A stretch of 64,000 nt of DNA, taken from NCBI GenBank assembly GCA_030549775.1, contig CM060175.1:98199470-98263469 (forward strand), read 5' to 3'. How positions within the stretch are numbered: position 1 is the first letter of the stretch; each line of letters begins with the position of its first letter. Below are positions 1-13,329 of this stretch, piece by piece. A program made the position numbers and the translations under genes. Source of the stretch: Tamarix chinensis (taxonomy: Eukaryota; Streptophyta; Magnoliopsida; Caryophyllales; Tamaricaceae). The notes beneath the pieces were generated by a model. That model had not been told where the DNA came from and searched no databases. It was given only the letters and a program-made list of their open reading frames with translations.

Positions 1-845
1 AGCTCAGAAAGACAAACACCTCATTTTTTATTCGCTGCTTTACTCCTCAATTACTTCGACATTCAAGTTTCGAATTTAATTATTTCTGAACAATCTTACC
101 TTATTTGGCAGATAATGATCAATACATAATCTCAATCTTCTAGTCAACTAGAGTGATTAATTTGTCATTTCCATCCAACATATTCCGTTCCTTTCAAAAG
201 GTAGCCGACAAAATATATACCCGTAATCAGTAATACATACGAAGATGGAAAAAACTACGAAAACATCACGATTCAAAAATTTAGAAAATAGAGATACGAG
301 GAAATCACATATATATATATATGTATATATGTATATATGTATCAAAATAAAAAGATATATTAAATTTAAAGCTTACGTAAAAAAAATTTAATTCTTAAAC
401 TGATACTAAACTATTAACAACCATAAATTTAACTCTACTTCTCTATCTTGAATCCTTGTTTCACCAAAAATTAATGCCTCTAACTTGGGTTTATCAAGAG
501 AAAGAAAAGTAATGTCAAGCAATCCAATATCTTCAAAAGAACCAAAGTCATCACTTATATAAAAGGGGAAATAAATAATTTTGTCGTTTAATGGTTATCA
601 CAACTTACGATGTAATACGGGATTAGTAAACAATAAAAAAATATTACCATAGATGTCTCACATCATTAATTTTTGCTTCTTATAATCTATAAGCCTTCTT
701 GTTGGGAGACTAAATTTATTATGAACAAACACCAAGTCTTCGACACGCTTAAGAAGCAATCTATTCATCTTCATAGAATGAATAAAATCATACGTACTTT
801 AATTTTATTCGCTACATGAAGAAGAAGATACTTGACCAAGTAATT
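1..845. other. AT-rich intergenic sequence
   Basis: No gene is supported here. The stretch is AT-rich with short interrupted frames. An alternating TA/TG microsatellite lies at about 305-341. This is the left flank of the degenerate Ty3/gypsy element. Confidence 0.5.
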
Positions 846-3806
846 TGAGGAAATTAGATTAGCAAGATTTATATTCTCAACACATTCGGATTAGGGGATT
901 TTCCTTCACCTCAGCACAGATTAATTAGTCAATCATGGCTTTCATTAAGCTTAACATCCTAAATACAGAGAATTGCATCAATTGAAAATAAATAAATAAA
1001 ATTCAAAGGAGAAATACAATAACCTCTTTATTCAATATGAGAAATTTACTGTTCTATCCATCCGATCGGGAATAAGAAATTGAGATCAAGAGATGGAAGA
1101 TTGTGGATGAATTGGAGGTGAGATTGGATTGGGTGATGTCAAACAAGTAACCTTAGATCTCTCTTTAGTGCTTTCAAAGTTTCCATATTTTTATTTTATT
1201 CAATTCCTTTTTGAACTAAATAAAATATAAGTTTATATAGACATAATTGTCCATCAACACAGCCGTGTAAATCAACACGGCAATGTTGTTTCGATGCTTC
1301 AACTTTGCACATGTTTTGTATTTTAGCCATAACTTCTTCATTTGATTTTGGATTGAGATGATTTTTGATGCGTTGAAAATATAACAAAAATATATACAAC
1401 TTTCATATTCAACACTTTTCTAAATTCAGATTGTATCATATTTGTATTTTCAAGTCTTTATTCCTTTTCATACTTTGAGAACTCACGTTTGCTTTTATTT
1501 TTTTCTAGTTATTGCGTTTTAGTTCCTTTTGATCCCATATTCTTGAAATACCTACAAAATATGATCAAGAGCTATAAATAAGACTAAGTGGACTAAATTA
1601 TGAAAAAAAAAATCATCATACACTACCACGGAAAAGGGTTTTAATAACGGTTATTTTATAGTTTTAATAACGGTTTTCAACCGTTATTGAATCGCCCGTT
1701 ATTAAATCTTTAATAACGGTTCATAACCGTCATGAAAAATACACAAAAACCCGCGAATATGTACGTAAACTTCATATTTAATAACAGTTTTAGAAGAACC
1801 GTTATTAAAACCTACATTTTAATAACGGTTTTTATAAGAACCGTTATTAAAACTCCATTTTTTTTTTGCAGTTTTGTTCCTACCCACATACACAGTTACC
1901 AAATCTGTATGTTAAAACAATTACCAAATCTGCAATGTAAAACAACATCAATTCATACCAAATTTGCAATCACACCATAATTTCAATCAATCTATAATTA
2001 CCAAATCTGCAATGTAAAACAACATCAAACAAGGTATGCATGTCTCAATACACCAACTATACTTAGCAATAAAATTAGTGGGCATACCACAACTTGGTAG
2101 CTCTACACCCCAAAGTAAAGAGTTCACAGATCTAGGCTGGTAGACGAAATACAAACCTAAAAATTCATGTAGAATATATAGATCGCTACCGAATGAATGA
2201 GTGCACGTACTTGGCCTCTAACTTCATCAATTTGATCAACATTATATTGCTGGCCTCGTGCATAGTCATCGGTGAAAAACTACAACACCCATGTTTCAAT
2301 TAATATACAGTTAGCCATTAGGTATGTCATGATTCATTAATAGAAAAATATGGAAAAGCAAACATACATGGCTTGGACCCTTAAAAACTTCAATTTCATC
2401 ATCATCATCTAAATTCCTTTGTCTAGAAGATCTTCAATTTTGGAGGTACCTAAAGCTCTTATCTCATCCATAATTACAATAGAGGATAAAGAGATAAACA
2501 ATAGAGGAAAAACAATTCTGATAAAAGTAAAAACTAAAATAAATGAAAACATGTATTACCCTACATACAAAATAATACAAAGGTAGGCAACATATGTTAC
2601 CACTATAATCAAGAGGTTATATAACACCATCATACCCTAAATTAAAGGTTCAATTTGTAAAAAAAGCCCTAAAAAGGTTGTATCACAAAAAAACCTAAAT
2701 TTAGAGGCCAAAACGGCCTTTTTTGGGCTCCGATAATGCTCAAACCAGCGCCGTTGTTTTCCACGTCGTAGATCTCGAAAAAATACCCAAAATAGCCTCC
2801 TAGATCACCTAAATCCGATGTCGTATGAAAAATTTATGACCCTCCAAAGTTTACAGTTGAATCTAGCTCTAAATAACCTTAATAATGTCTTCTCTTTTGT
2901 TTATTATGGTTGTAGCTCTAAATAATGTTGAATCTATATTCTCCATACAACAATAATATGTAAAGGTCTCGGCCAACACATGCATTTGTTAATATATAAC
3001 AATAACGCAACAAATTCAACAACAAACAGCAAACTTTTCAGCCAACACATTCAACAACACATTTTCGAACGAAACCCTAGTGACATGCATTTATATAAGT
3101 AGATAAAAAGTTACGAGAGAAAGAACAAACACATACATAAAGTGAGCTAGCTACAAACACGACGGTGAGAATGTTGAGAGAGGCAAGGGCTTCAAACACG
3201 ACGGAGGATGAAGGTGCAAGTGCCAGCTAGCTTCGGAACAATGGCAGAGGCGTGGCGGTGCGAGGGTTTCCTTTACTTGAGAGGAGCCTGGTGGTGTGAG
3301 TTGGTGGTGCACGGTGTGGCGGTGCGAGGGTTTGCAAGGAGAAGGAAGGAGAGCAAGAGAACGAAAGTGCAGAGAGTCTGAAAATTTTGGCACGAAACAG
3401 AACCGAGCGAAATAAAAGTTTGATTTTGGGGTTTTAATAACGGTTCCTGAGAGAACCGTTATTAAAACATCTTTTAATAACGGTTCTTCCAGGAACCGTC
3501 ATTAAAAACTTCTGACTTTTGACAACGGTTCTAATATGAACCGTTATTAAATCCTCTTTTAATAACGGTTTATATAAAACCGTTATTAAAACATCCGTCC
3601 AAATTTTAACGTTGCCCTTTTAATAACGGTTTTTAACTAGAACTGTTATCAAAACTTCCAGCCGATTAATTTTCACGCGTTTGACAACGGTTTTCGAACT
3701 ACCGTTATTAATGTCCCGTTATTATTTCTCATGTTTGTAGTAGTGATATAATCACATTAAATCTTCATGTTAAATTCCATATAATTGACATAACTCATGC
3801 CTATCA
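846..3806 (-). repeat. 3' LTR of the Athila-like element, split by a CACTA transposon
   Basis: Sequence from about 846 to 1620 and from 3746 to 3806 aligns with 11441-11926 and 16607-16905. In minus orientation it starts TGATAGGCATGAG just after a GATGACAAG-type motif, as is usual at the internal/3' LTR junction of Athila/Tat elements. The inner boundary (3806) is well placed; the outer one (about 846) rests on loss of similarity. Confidence 0.7.
1621..3745. mobile_element. Non-autonomous CACTA (En/Spm) transposon
   Basis: The element begins CACTACCACGG and ends GTTTGTAGTAGTG, so both ends give CACTAC inward. It is flanked by a 3-bp ATA duplication (1618-1620 and 3746-3748), the CACTA rule. 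The partner LTR at about 16,839-16,856 shows the uninterrupted site with one ATA. Both subterminal regions (about 1640-1855 and 3430-3720) carry many copies of TTTAATAACGGTT in direct and inverted orientation, the expected transposase-binding arrays. The interior contains no recognisable transposase. The minus-strand frame at 3151-3393 is low-complexity and not credible as a gene. Confidence 0.9.
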
Positions 3807-5800
3807 CATGCTTAACTTATTACTTGTCATCAAGCAACCAACACATATAAAAGCACATAGTAGAAGTGATAGGTAAAAATAAGATCCATTTCTCAGTAAA
3901 GATTGTTCAAGCACTCACATCACACCAAATCAAGTCAATTCATCAAGACCCCAAAATTCATCAAAATGTAAAAACTTAATTTTCGAAAATATTATTCATG
4001 TTGCATACTTAGAAAAGAAGTGAAAATGTATTGTTGATTTCTTAAGTTAAAATTCATGCAAAAAGGATCATGTAAGGATAACATGTTACGTGGGTTGCAA
4101 GTAGCTATAACCTAAACTCGTACAATACTCAAGTTTCAAACTAGCAACCTCACTTTAGGTATTGGGACACTCCTCTCTTGTGTTTATTTATATAAATTAA
4201 TTTTTAAGTTTCGCTAAAGTCATTACACTCATGAACATGATCACTCATATGCTTGCAATGCTTCTCAATTCTCCACCACATAAAGACTTATAAAACACAA
4301 TAATCAAGAAGTCTTATTAAGGTTGTAACGGAGTCAAAGGTAAGAAGTTTAAGACTTCTTCTTCTTTTTTCTTTTTGGGCTGCAAGTCTAGAACTAATAA
4401 GGTATGATCAATAATAGCTATACAAGTCTTTTTCACCATTTTAAATATTTTTTTCTTTTTTTCTCTTCCACTTTTTTTTTTCAATATTCCCAACATCTTC
4501 AACATGAAAAAACAAACCCAAATATCTCATTCTATTTTTTCTTTTTTTTCTACATAATCATTCACCTTTTCATACCTCCCCCCATGCTTAAGATACACCA
4601 TACTCATACCTTTGTTCTCAACATACTCATCACTCCACTAGCTCTAGACTAAGGTAGGTATACACAGATAAAGGTTACAAGTGTGGTTAGATCAACAAAA
4701 TATACCAAAAGCTCAAAAGGGTTAGCAAAGGATAAAACGTCAATGTTAGGCTATTTGGCTAATGTAGGTTTTATAAGAAAAGAAAGCATGCCTCTATCAT
4801 CTTAATGTGTATCATGATTCATATGTAATTTCAAAAAAAAAATCATTGCAAGTTCTAGTTTCACAAGCCATGGTAGGACATCACACACAAGAAAAAGATT
4901 GAGGCTGATTTTTGATGAATCAGTCTTTTAGGCTCAAAATCTCACAAAGTCCAAACAAAAATGTCAGTTCTAATCCTTTAAATCATAGAACATGTCACCA
5001 CATTATTTACACTGCAATAAACCACAGAAAAGTCTCAATGCATATATGAACCTCAATTTCACCAACATAATTACACTCGTCCCTTAAGAATGCAACCAAA
5101 ACATTTAAGCTCGAAAAATCAAAATCATTTTTAAGAAAATGTTAAGAGGTCTCAACAAGTCAACTCAACTTACTACAACCTCATGTTAAACATCATTCTG
5201 TTATCATCATTAAAATTTCCCACTTTTATTCCTCTTTTTTTTTAAAAAATCTAATTTCAAAATTTTCATTTTTTTTCAATTCAATTTTTTTAAAAGAAAC
5301 ATAAGAAATGCATAATTATAAATATATTTCAAGAAAAACAAGCAAAGGAAAATGTAGCCCTACAATATCTCCCCCATGCTTAAAATTCACATTGTCCCTA
5401 ATTTGCTGACAAGGTAAAAGGGAAGAGAGGAACTCACACACCATGCTTACTTGGTGGGTGGTGGTGCAACAGTGAAAGAACATCCCTCGCCAGTTCTTGA
5501 TCACTTTGGAGCCATGAGTAATCTACAATTGTGTTTGGGAAATCAAAAGCCTCAATTTTTACAAATAGAGAATAAACCTTGGATACGGGTTGTCTGAAAT
5601 TAATTCTTAAATTTTAAAATCTCCCAACACTTCAACACTTGGATTTTTTTTTCTTCATTTTTCTCCTTCCTTTTCTTATTATTCTTTGGAACCCACATCA
5701 TCATCTTTGAGAGTTAATCATCTAGACCAATATAAACACAAAATATCTGTGAGTTAGTATGAGCTACAAAAATCAAAAGCCAAAAAAACTAGGTAAATGA
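3807..5800 (-). repeat. 3' non-coding part of the Athila-like element
   Basis: No gene is seen. This long AT-rich stretch lies between the end of pol and the 3' LTR, where Athila/Tat elements carry extended non-coding sequence. Two purine-rich tracts on the minus strand (near 4577-4592 and 5370-5382, AAGCATGGGGG type) resemble polypurine tracts. The pyrimidine run at 4361-4380 and 4440-4560 is low complexity. Confidence 0.5.
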
Positions 5801-7130
5801 AAGCACAAACTTGGGTTGCCTCCCAAGAAGTGCTTGTTTAAAGTTGTTAGCTCGACTCCCTCATGTCTAATTTTTGTTTGTCAAGAGAATAATGGTCTTG
5901 AGTTTTTCAACACCACCACCATTATATGATTTTAATCGTTGATCGTTAACCATGAACTTTCCTTTTTCAAGATGCGAAGTTTCCACCGCACCAAAGGAAT
6001 ATAAGTTTACAACCGAAAATGGGTCGGACCATCAAGATTTCAACTTTCCAAAAAAATCCTCAACCTAGAATTAAAGAGAAGCACCCGTTGTCCCTTAAAA
6101 AAAATCACGCTTTGAAATATGCTTATCGTGTAACTTCTTGGTACATTTTTTGTAAAGCTTTGTATTCTCATACACATCAAAATGAAACTCGTTCATATTG
6201 TTTAGCTAAAGTTTCTTGTTCTTACCTGCATCACTCAAATTAAAATTTAGAAATTTTAATGCCCATTATACTTTATGTTCAAGTTGGACTGGGAGATGGC
6301 ATGTCTTTCCATACACCAAATGGTAGGGGGATATGCTGATTGGAGTTTTGTACGCTATTCTATAAGCCCAAAGTGTGTCATCTAATTTGATAGACCAATC
6401 TTTTCAAGTTATAATTATGATTTTCTCTAAAATATGTTTGATCTCCCTATTAGTTAATTCGACTTGACCACTTGTTTTAGGATGGTAGGGAGTTGTCACT
6501 TTATGCATGACTCCATACTTAGCTAGGAGGGATTGAAATTGTTAATTGTAAAAATTCTTCCCTCCATCACTAATGATAGCTCTAGGTGTGCCAAATCACG
6601 TAAAAATATTTTGTTTCAAGAATTTAACAACCACCTAGGCATCATTCATGGGAAGTGCCACAGCTTCTGCCCACTTGGACACATAGTCCACAACCACAAG
6701 GATATACTCATTACCAAAAGAACAAGGGAACAGTCCCATGAAGTCTATACCCCAAAACATCAAACAAATCACAAAACCATAATATTAGTTAAGGGTCATG
6801 TTTCCAGGATATATTTCCTATCCTTTGACAGCTATCACAAGCAAAAACAAAAGGTGTGAGCATCCTTAAAAATATTAGGCAAATAAAAGCCACATTGTAA
6901 AAGCTTAGCTACGGTCCTAGTTAGTCCAAAGTGACCTCCAAATTCCCTACTATGACAATGTTCCAGGATGGAATAAATCTCCTCATCATTCACACACCTC
7001 TGAATTACTTGATTAGCACAAATTCTAAATAAGTACGGATCATCCCAAAAATAATACTTTACCTCAGAAAGAAACTTCCTTCTATGGTGACATGAAAGAT
7101 GAGTGGGTAAGATGTTAGCTACCAAGAAAT
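5800..7130 (-). pseudogene. Integrase region of Ty3/gypsy pol (broken)
   Basis: Frame 6835-7125 gives an integrase zinc-binding region: ILEHCHSREFGGHFGLTRT, followed after a frame change by FACDSCQRIGN, together the HHCC finger. Downstream pieces read [28 protein letters not shown] and GTPRAIISDGG, which carry the first two acidic residues of the DDE core. The 3' end near 5800-5850 carries the usual Athila-type tail (HFLGG). Premature stops and frame changes interrupt it, so no active integrase is possible. Confidence 0.8.
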
Positions 7131-8530
7131 TGGCTACATCAGCATACCATGGAATAGGTGTGATTTGAACATTGTAAAGGTGCTCATCTGGAAATTCTTT
7201 ATTTATAGAATTGGTTGGATCTTCTATGACAGATTGAGAAAGTCACGAGAGATGATCTGCAACACTGTTCTCACTCCCATTTTTATCTTTGATCACCAAG
7301 TCAAACTCTTGGAGCAACAATATCCATCTTATTATCTTAGCCTTAGCATCCTTCTTAGCAAGTACTTTAATATAGAGTGGTTAGTGTAAACAATGACTTT
7401 ATTAAATAACAAATAAGAACGAAACTTATCAAACACAAATACTATGGCCAACAATTCTTTTTCTGTAGTAGCATAATCTTGTTATGCATAATTCAGAATT
7501 CTATTAGCATAATAAATGGTTCAAAAAAGTTTATCTTTCCTTTGACCCAGCACAACACCATCAGAAAAATCACTTGTATTTCACATTAATTCAAAGGGAA
7601 AATTCCACTCATAAAATGTCATAATAGGTGCACTAATCAACTTTTCTTTCAATGTATTGAACGCATGCAAGCACTCATCATAAAAAATGAAAGTAGCATC
7701 TTTAACAAGCAACTCACACAGGGGATTAGTTATTTTTTATAAGTCTTTAATGAACCTTCAATAAAAGCCAGCATGCCCCAAAAAACTCACGACACCTTTA
7801 ACAGTAAAGGGAGGGGAAAGTTTTTTAATTACTACAATTTTTTCCTTATCAACTTCAATCCCTTTGTTTGAGATTTTGTGACCCCAGAACAATCCTCTCT
7901 TAGACCATAAAATAACATTTTTCCCAATTAAGGACTAAATTTTTGTCTTTGCATATTTTCAACACATTATCCAAATTATTTAGGCATGCATCAAAAGAAC
8001 ATCTAAACACAAAAAATAATCTATGAAAATTTTCATAAAATCCTCTACCATATCGTGAAAATTTTCCATCATACATCTCTGAAAATTAGCCAGAGCATTG
8101 CACAATCTAAAAGGCATTCTCATGTATGGAAACATACCGTAAGGACATGTGAATATTATTTTTTCTTGATCCTCTAGTGTAATAGGGATTTGTATGTAAC
8201 CTAAATACCCATCCAGGAAACAATAGAATTTGTGGCTTGCCAGTCTCTCTATCATCTGATCAATGAAGGGAAGAAGGTAATGGTCTTTTCTAGTAGCATC
8301 ATTTACTTGTCTATAATCCATACAAACACGCCAGCCTGCTACGATACTTGTAGGGATCAATTCATTCTTGTCATTAGCCACAATATTAATACCCTCTTTT
8401 TTAGGTACCACCTGCAATGGACTAACCCATACACTGTCAAATATGGGATAAATTACGCCTATATTGAGTAATTTTATCACCTCTTTTTTCACCACTTCTT
8501 GCACCGTGGGATTAAGTCGTCATTAAGCTT
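7131..8530 (-). pseudogene. Reverse transcriptase and RNase H region of Ty3/gypsy pol (broken)
   Basis: The open piece 7980-8504 contains RT motifs: VCMDYRQVNDATRKDHYLLP, FLDGYLGYIQI and FTCPYGMFPYMRMPFRL. The catalytic YVDD/FVDD box is altered to FIDYF, which removes the second metal-binding aspartate. RNase H signatures follow at about 7150-7500, such as [23 protein letters not shown] and [10 protein letters not shown]. Stops and small indels separate the pieces. Confidence 0.85.
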
Positions 8531-8749
8531 GCACCCCTAGCTTACAAACCTCCTCCATCAGAATTCTATGCATGCATATCCACCCAAAAACTCTTTTGTG
8601 CTCCTTTAACACCCTCAATAGCTTCTCTTCCATCAATCTGCTCAAAGAAGAGGAAATAATCACTGGAGGAGAAGTAGAACATCTAAAAACATATATTTCA
8701 AATAAGATGGGAGAGGTTTGAGCTCAAGTTGAGGAGCCTCTTCGATGGA

Positions 8750-9610
8750 GGGTTTTAAAAATTTTTTATCTCATCACACTCCAAGCCTCTAAGTGGCGGC
8801 CTTGAAAATCTAGGACATAAAGGAGACGCCTCCAAATAGTGGATTGCTTTTGCAAGGCTCTCACCTTCCTTATGCTCACCAAGTCCATTCGTGAGACATG
8901 ATTCTAATAGGTCATCTGATATGTTCACCAGAAAATACTCACTAATACACTCATCAATAGATTCAATGGGTAAGCAAGTATCTTCTTCGTGAGGGTGTTT
9001 CATTCCATCAAATATATTAAAAATAATTTATTCATCATTAATCCTCAAAACTAGTTTACCCTCATGAAAATCAATAAGAGTTCAACAATGGCCAAAAATG
9101 GTCTCCCTAGAATTAGAGGTACCTCATGGTCCTCTTCCATCTCTTGAACGACAAAGTCCACAGGAAAGATGAACTTGTCAACTTTTACCAACACACCTTC
9201 AATAATACCACGCGGATGCTTGATTGATCGATCTAGTCGTTTGAGATATATGGTCGTACCCTTTGGTTCACCTAATCCAAGCTTCCTGAAAATGGAAAAG
9301 GGCATGAGGTTAATGCTTGCACCAAGATCGCAAAGAACCTTATCAAAATGTTAATTACCAATACTATAAGGAATAGTAAAACTCCTTAGATCTTTTAGCT
9401 TAGGTAGTAATTTATTTTGGAGCACATCAGAACATTTCTCATTAAGTTTAACCATCTCACAATCCTCTAATTTCCTTTTGTTAGCTAAAATTTCCTTTAA
9501 AAATTTAGCATAACTAGGCATTTGGGTTAAAGCATCAGCAAATGGAATACTTATATGCAATTTCTTAAAATTTTCAAGAAACTTAGAAAATTGTGTATCC
9601 AATTTCTATT
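8750..9610 (-). pseudogene. Aspartic protease and linker region of Ty3/gypsy gag-pol (broken)
   Basis: Two open pieces follow the Athila/Tat pattern: 9351-9602 (FSKFLENFKKLHISIPFADA, then PKLKDLRSFTIPYSIGN) and 9051-9305 (MPFSIFRKLGLGEPK, VKVDKFIFPVDFVV, VPLILGRPFLA). In the family the second piece is the retropepsin fold, with the GRPFLAT motif near its end. A further acidic linker frame lies at 8755-9003. The frames are separated by stops. Confidence 0.8.
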
Positions 9611-10960
9611 GTTTCAGCCTTTAGGGAAATGGGATGCGATGTTGATAAGGTTTTACCTCATGATGTGAACCCTCACCAGGTGTGGGTTCATCTCTTACCT
9701 TCTTTTGAGAATTAGAAATTTCTATGGGTTGCTCATCAACTGTCTTTTTCTTACCCATTTCTTCCAAGCTCGAAGATGGTATATCAGACAACTCTTTACC
9801 ACTCCTCAAAGTGATTGCCTTTGCATCCTCTCTTGGGTTGCTTTTTATATTGCTAGGAAAGGTTCCCTAGTCTCTTTTGGAGATCATAGTCGCCAACTAT
9901 CCTACTTGCACCTCTAAGTTCTTCAAAGAAGCCTCTTGATTTTGCATTTGAGTTTCTTGATTCTGGAATCTATACTCGCTTTAGTTTATCAACTTAGTAA
10001 GAAATTCTTCCAAACTTGGTTTTGGTTCAAGGGTCCTGGTTTGGTATCCTAGAGGTGATCTTACTTAACTTGGAGCCTAAATTGGGTTTTGATTTCTCTA
10101 AGAAATATTTGGATGATTCCTCCAAGCATGATTGTAGGTATTCGAGTATCGATTGTTGTTGGACCTACCAAAATTTAAAAAAAAAATCAACCTACTCAGA
10201 TGACTGTACAAAAGGGTTACCCGCCTAGCACTTAGTGCTAGTGTAAGGTCCACCACATAATTCACATCTCACAATCGGGACCTGCACAGTAAAAGCACTC
10301 AAGTTAGCCACTTATTTAGCCAAAGCATCTAATTGAGTCGAAAGAGTAGTGATGACATCGATAGAATGGATGCCCGCACTCCTACTAGGTAATTTATTAA
10401 CATGCCATTGATGACTATTAGCTGCTAACTCTTCAATAAAACCATAGGCATCTTTTGGGGTCTTGTTCATGATTATCCCACCTGCAACTGCATCAAGCAT
10501 GGAACAATTAGTAGAAAACAGAGCGCTATAAAAAGTCTAAACCTGTAGCCTAATAGGTAGACCATGGTGAGGACATTTTCTCAACCATTCTTTGAATCGA
10601 TCCCATGCTTCATATAACGAGTTCTGATCATACTGCACAAAAGTAATAGTATCATTTCTTATCTTAGCAATTTTTTATGGTGGAAAAATTTTAGCAAGAA
10701 ATTGCCAAGCCATATCATCCCACGTAGTAATTGATCCCATCAGCAAAGAATGTAACCAACTCTTAGCTTTATCCCTAAGAGAGAAGGGGAAAAGCCTAAG
10801 CTTTATTGCATCATCAGAAACCCTATTCTGCCTAAAAGTATCACAAATCTCAAGAAAATTAGCAATATGAGCATTCGGGTTGAAGTAGCATGAAAGGTTG
10901 ATCTTACAGGGACTAGGAAGTGAGCAATGGGATAGTAAAAAGATCTCCTATGTCTAGAAT
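9611..10960 (-). pseudogene. gag region of Ty3/gypsy element (broken)
   Basis: Minus-strand reading from about 10,900 gives a retrotransposon Gag core: NPNAHIANFLEICDTF, LRLFPFSLRDKAKSWLHSL and YEAWDRFKEWLRKCPHHG. It continues into 10312-10500 (MLDAVAGGIIMNKTPKDAYG). The rest, to about 9611, is a low-complexity polar stretch. It is interrupted by stops. Confidence 0.8.
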
Positions 10961-11440
10961 AATGATGGATGCAGATGATGTTTAACTCTAAACAAAAAAG
11001 AAAATGTGCAAACTAAATCCAACTGTAATATAAGAACAAGTTAAATTCAGTTAGAGAAAATGGTAAGGTTTCGATCAATCCCTTTAACCCCAATGTGATT
11101 GAATATTAACACCAAATCCCAAATCAAAACACTTTATCATGAATACCAACCAAAGTATGTAGTGTAATGCTCTCTCGAGCCACTACACCCTATTGTCTAT
11201 TAAGACTCATCTATCTCTATTATGAATGTAAAAATAGGAAAAGCATTATTATGTATCATATTCTCTTTTTTTAGTTGTAGAAGTCAGCCAACGTCTCTTG
11301 ACTTTGTGGTTTGATTTCTATTCATGCTAATGGAGCCTACCTTGACTCATCTCTCAAATATCGCCGGGTTTCTCTAAATTATAATCGAAAAGTGATCAAT
11401 TTTCTCTATTATTTTAATTAAGTAATTAGCACATGACATA
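10961..11440 (-). repeat. 5' leader of the Athila-like element
   Basis: Non-coding sequence between the 5' LTR and gag. I could not find a convincing primer-binding site next to the LTR end at about 11,441, so this boundary is uncertain. Confidence 0.4.
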
Positions 11441-12627
11441 TGACAAGGAATTAAATTGGCAGGGTTCAGATTCTCAACACATCTGGATTAGGGGATTTCC
11501 CTTCACCTCAGCACAAATTAATTAGCCAATCATGGCTTTCATTAAGCTCAACATCTTAAACATAGAGAACTGCATCAATTGAAAAAATAAATAAAATCCA
11601 AAGAAAAAAATACAATAACCTATTTATTCAATATGATAAATTCACTATTCTATCCATCTGATTGGGAACAAGAAATTGAGATCAAGAGATGGAAGATTGT
11701 GGATGAATTGAAAGTGGGATTGGATTGGGTGATGCCAAACAAGTAACCCTAGATCTCTCTTTAGTGCTCTCAAAGTCATCGTCTTTTTATTCAATTGGCT
11801 TCCTTTTTGAACTAAATAAAAAATAAGTTTATATAGACATAACTTTCCATCAACACGGTCGTGTAAATCAACATGGCAGTGTTGTTTCAATGCTTTAGCT
11901 TTGCACATATTTTGTATTTCAGCCATTGTAACACCCCAAAATTCACTAATTTTTTTTTTTTAAAATGGAAGCAATTAAGATAGAAACACTTAAAACCTGT
12001 GAATTCTGGGAATGTTACCGCCACACTTAGTACCAGACCGGTTCTCTCCAACCGTTCCAGTACCAAGTGCTAAGGCTAAAGAAAAGGTTTACGTTAAATT
12101 CAAATTAACAATTCATAAAAGAATTCAAAAGATCATACAACAAAATCAGAGTACGCATAAACGTTTATTAACACTTTTAACTTCCAAATATAAATACATT
12201 TAAACAAGATAAAACCCGATGGGTCAAATTCCGGATTGCCTACTCACTCAAGTCAGGCCTGCCACCCCAAAACAGTCTGTGATCTTACACCTGCACAAGA
12301 GGTCTGCTCCCCACCATCGGTGGATCATCACAGGACCCATCAACCAAGGTAGTATCAGTACGGGTCCAGTACTGAGTAAGGTGACTTGATCACTAAGGCC
12401 AACACATAGTTGTATAATAATGCAGGAATAATAATAATGCATAAGACCAATATGATCACATAAATACATAATACATGCAGAAAGATAGAAGAACACAATC
12501 ATAAATGCATATGATCAACTAGGTAAAAGTACAAAGGCCCAATTGTAGTCCAGATTAATCATTTAATTAATCTCTTATCAGAATTCAATTCACACCATAC
12601 TTTTTATCAAATCCATGTGAGTACGGA

Positions 12628-12975
12628 AGCCCCCACTATTATAGCCGGTGGATCGGAGGCACATAGGGTATCATACCCTAACCACTATTATAGCCGGTGG
12701 ATCGGAAACACATAGGACTACGCGTCCTAACCACTATTCCTAACTGGTGGATCGGTTGGCTCCGGCTCGCATGGTATTCCACTGTAAGTAATTAATATCT
12801 TTTAAGCATTCTGGTTTGTGACTGTTGAGCTTGGGAACCCCCACTATTATAACCGGTGGATCGGTCACACATAGGACATCATGTCCTAACCACTATTATA
12901 ACCGGTGGATCGGTCGCACATAGGGTAAAAACCCTAACCACTATTCCGAACCGGTGGATAAATTGGTCCCGTCTC
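12628..12975. repeat. Two higher-order tandem repeats, three units each, with hairpins
   Basis: Six units of the form CACTATTATAGCCGGTGGAT (or close to it) are arranged as two blocks of three (12,632-12,760 and 12,841-12,970). Each block ends in a related AT-rich linker. Four unit spacers contain inverted repeats centred near 12,672, 12,721, 12,880 and 12,929. The same three-plus-three layout is found in the related element at 17,617-18,060. Confidence 0.85.
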
Positions 12976-13329
12976 AACGATCTTCCTCTTTAGATAATTA
13001 ATGTTTTAAGTATCTTATTCAGAAGCTTTCACCATATACATGCACGAGTCATAAATCATAAATTCCATATTCAACATCATACTTTACACTTTAATCACCA
13101 CATACATATGATAACACAAAAACCCTAATCAACCACCATAGACCTTAATTAACCACAACAAACCATAATTCAGTCTCCTCCGTACCCTTAATTTGCTCCA
13201 CGTGCTATTTTTCATCCCAAGCGATCAAACACCCAAACAACACTTACATTACCTTCCTTACATCCCAAATTAACTTTCCACACGTAATTTTCATACCCAT
13301 GCAGACATTAATCTTCCCATGCAAACCTT

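Noticed and set aside
3151..3393. 80-aa minus frame inside the CACTA element
   Set aside because: Low-complexity proline, serine and histidine text with no transposase motif.
12628..12975. Possible CRISPR-like array
   Set aside because: The genome is plant nuclear and the spacers are themselves related repeats, arranged in a higher-order pattern inside a transposable element.
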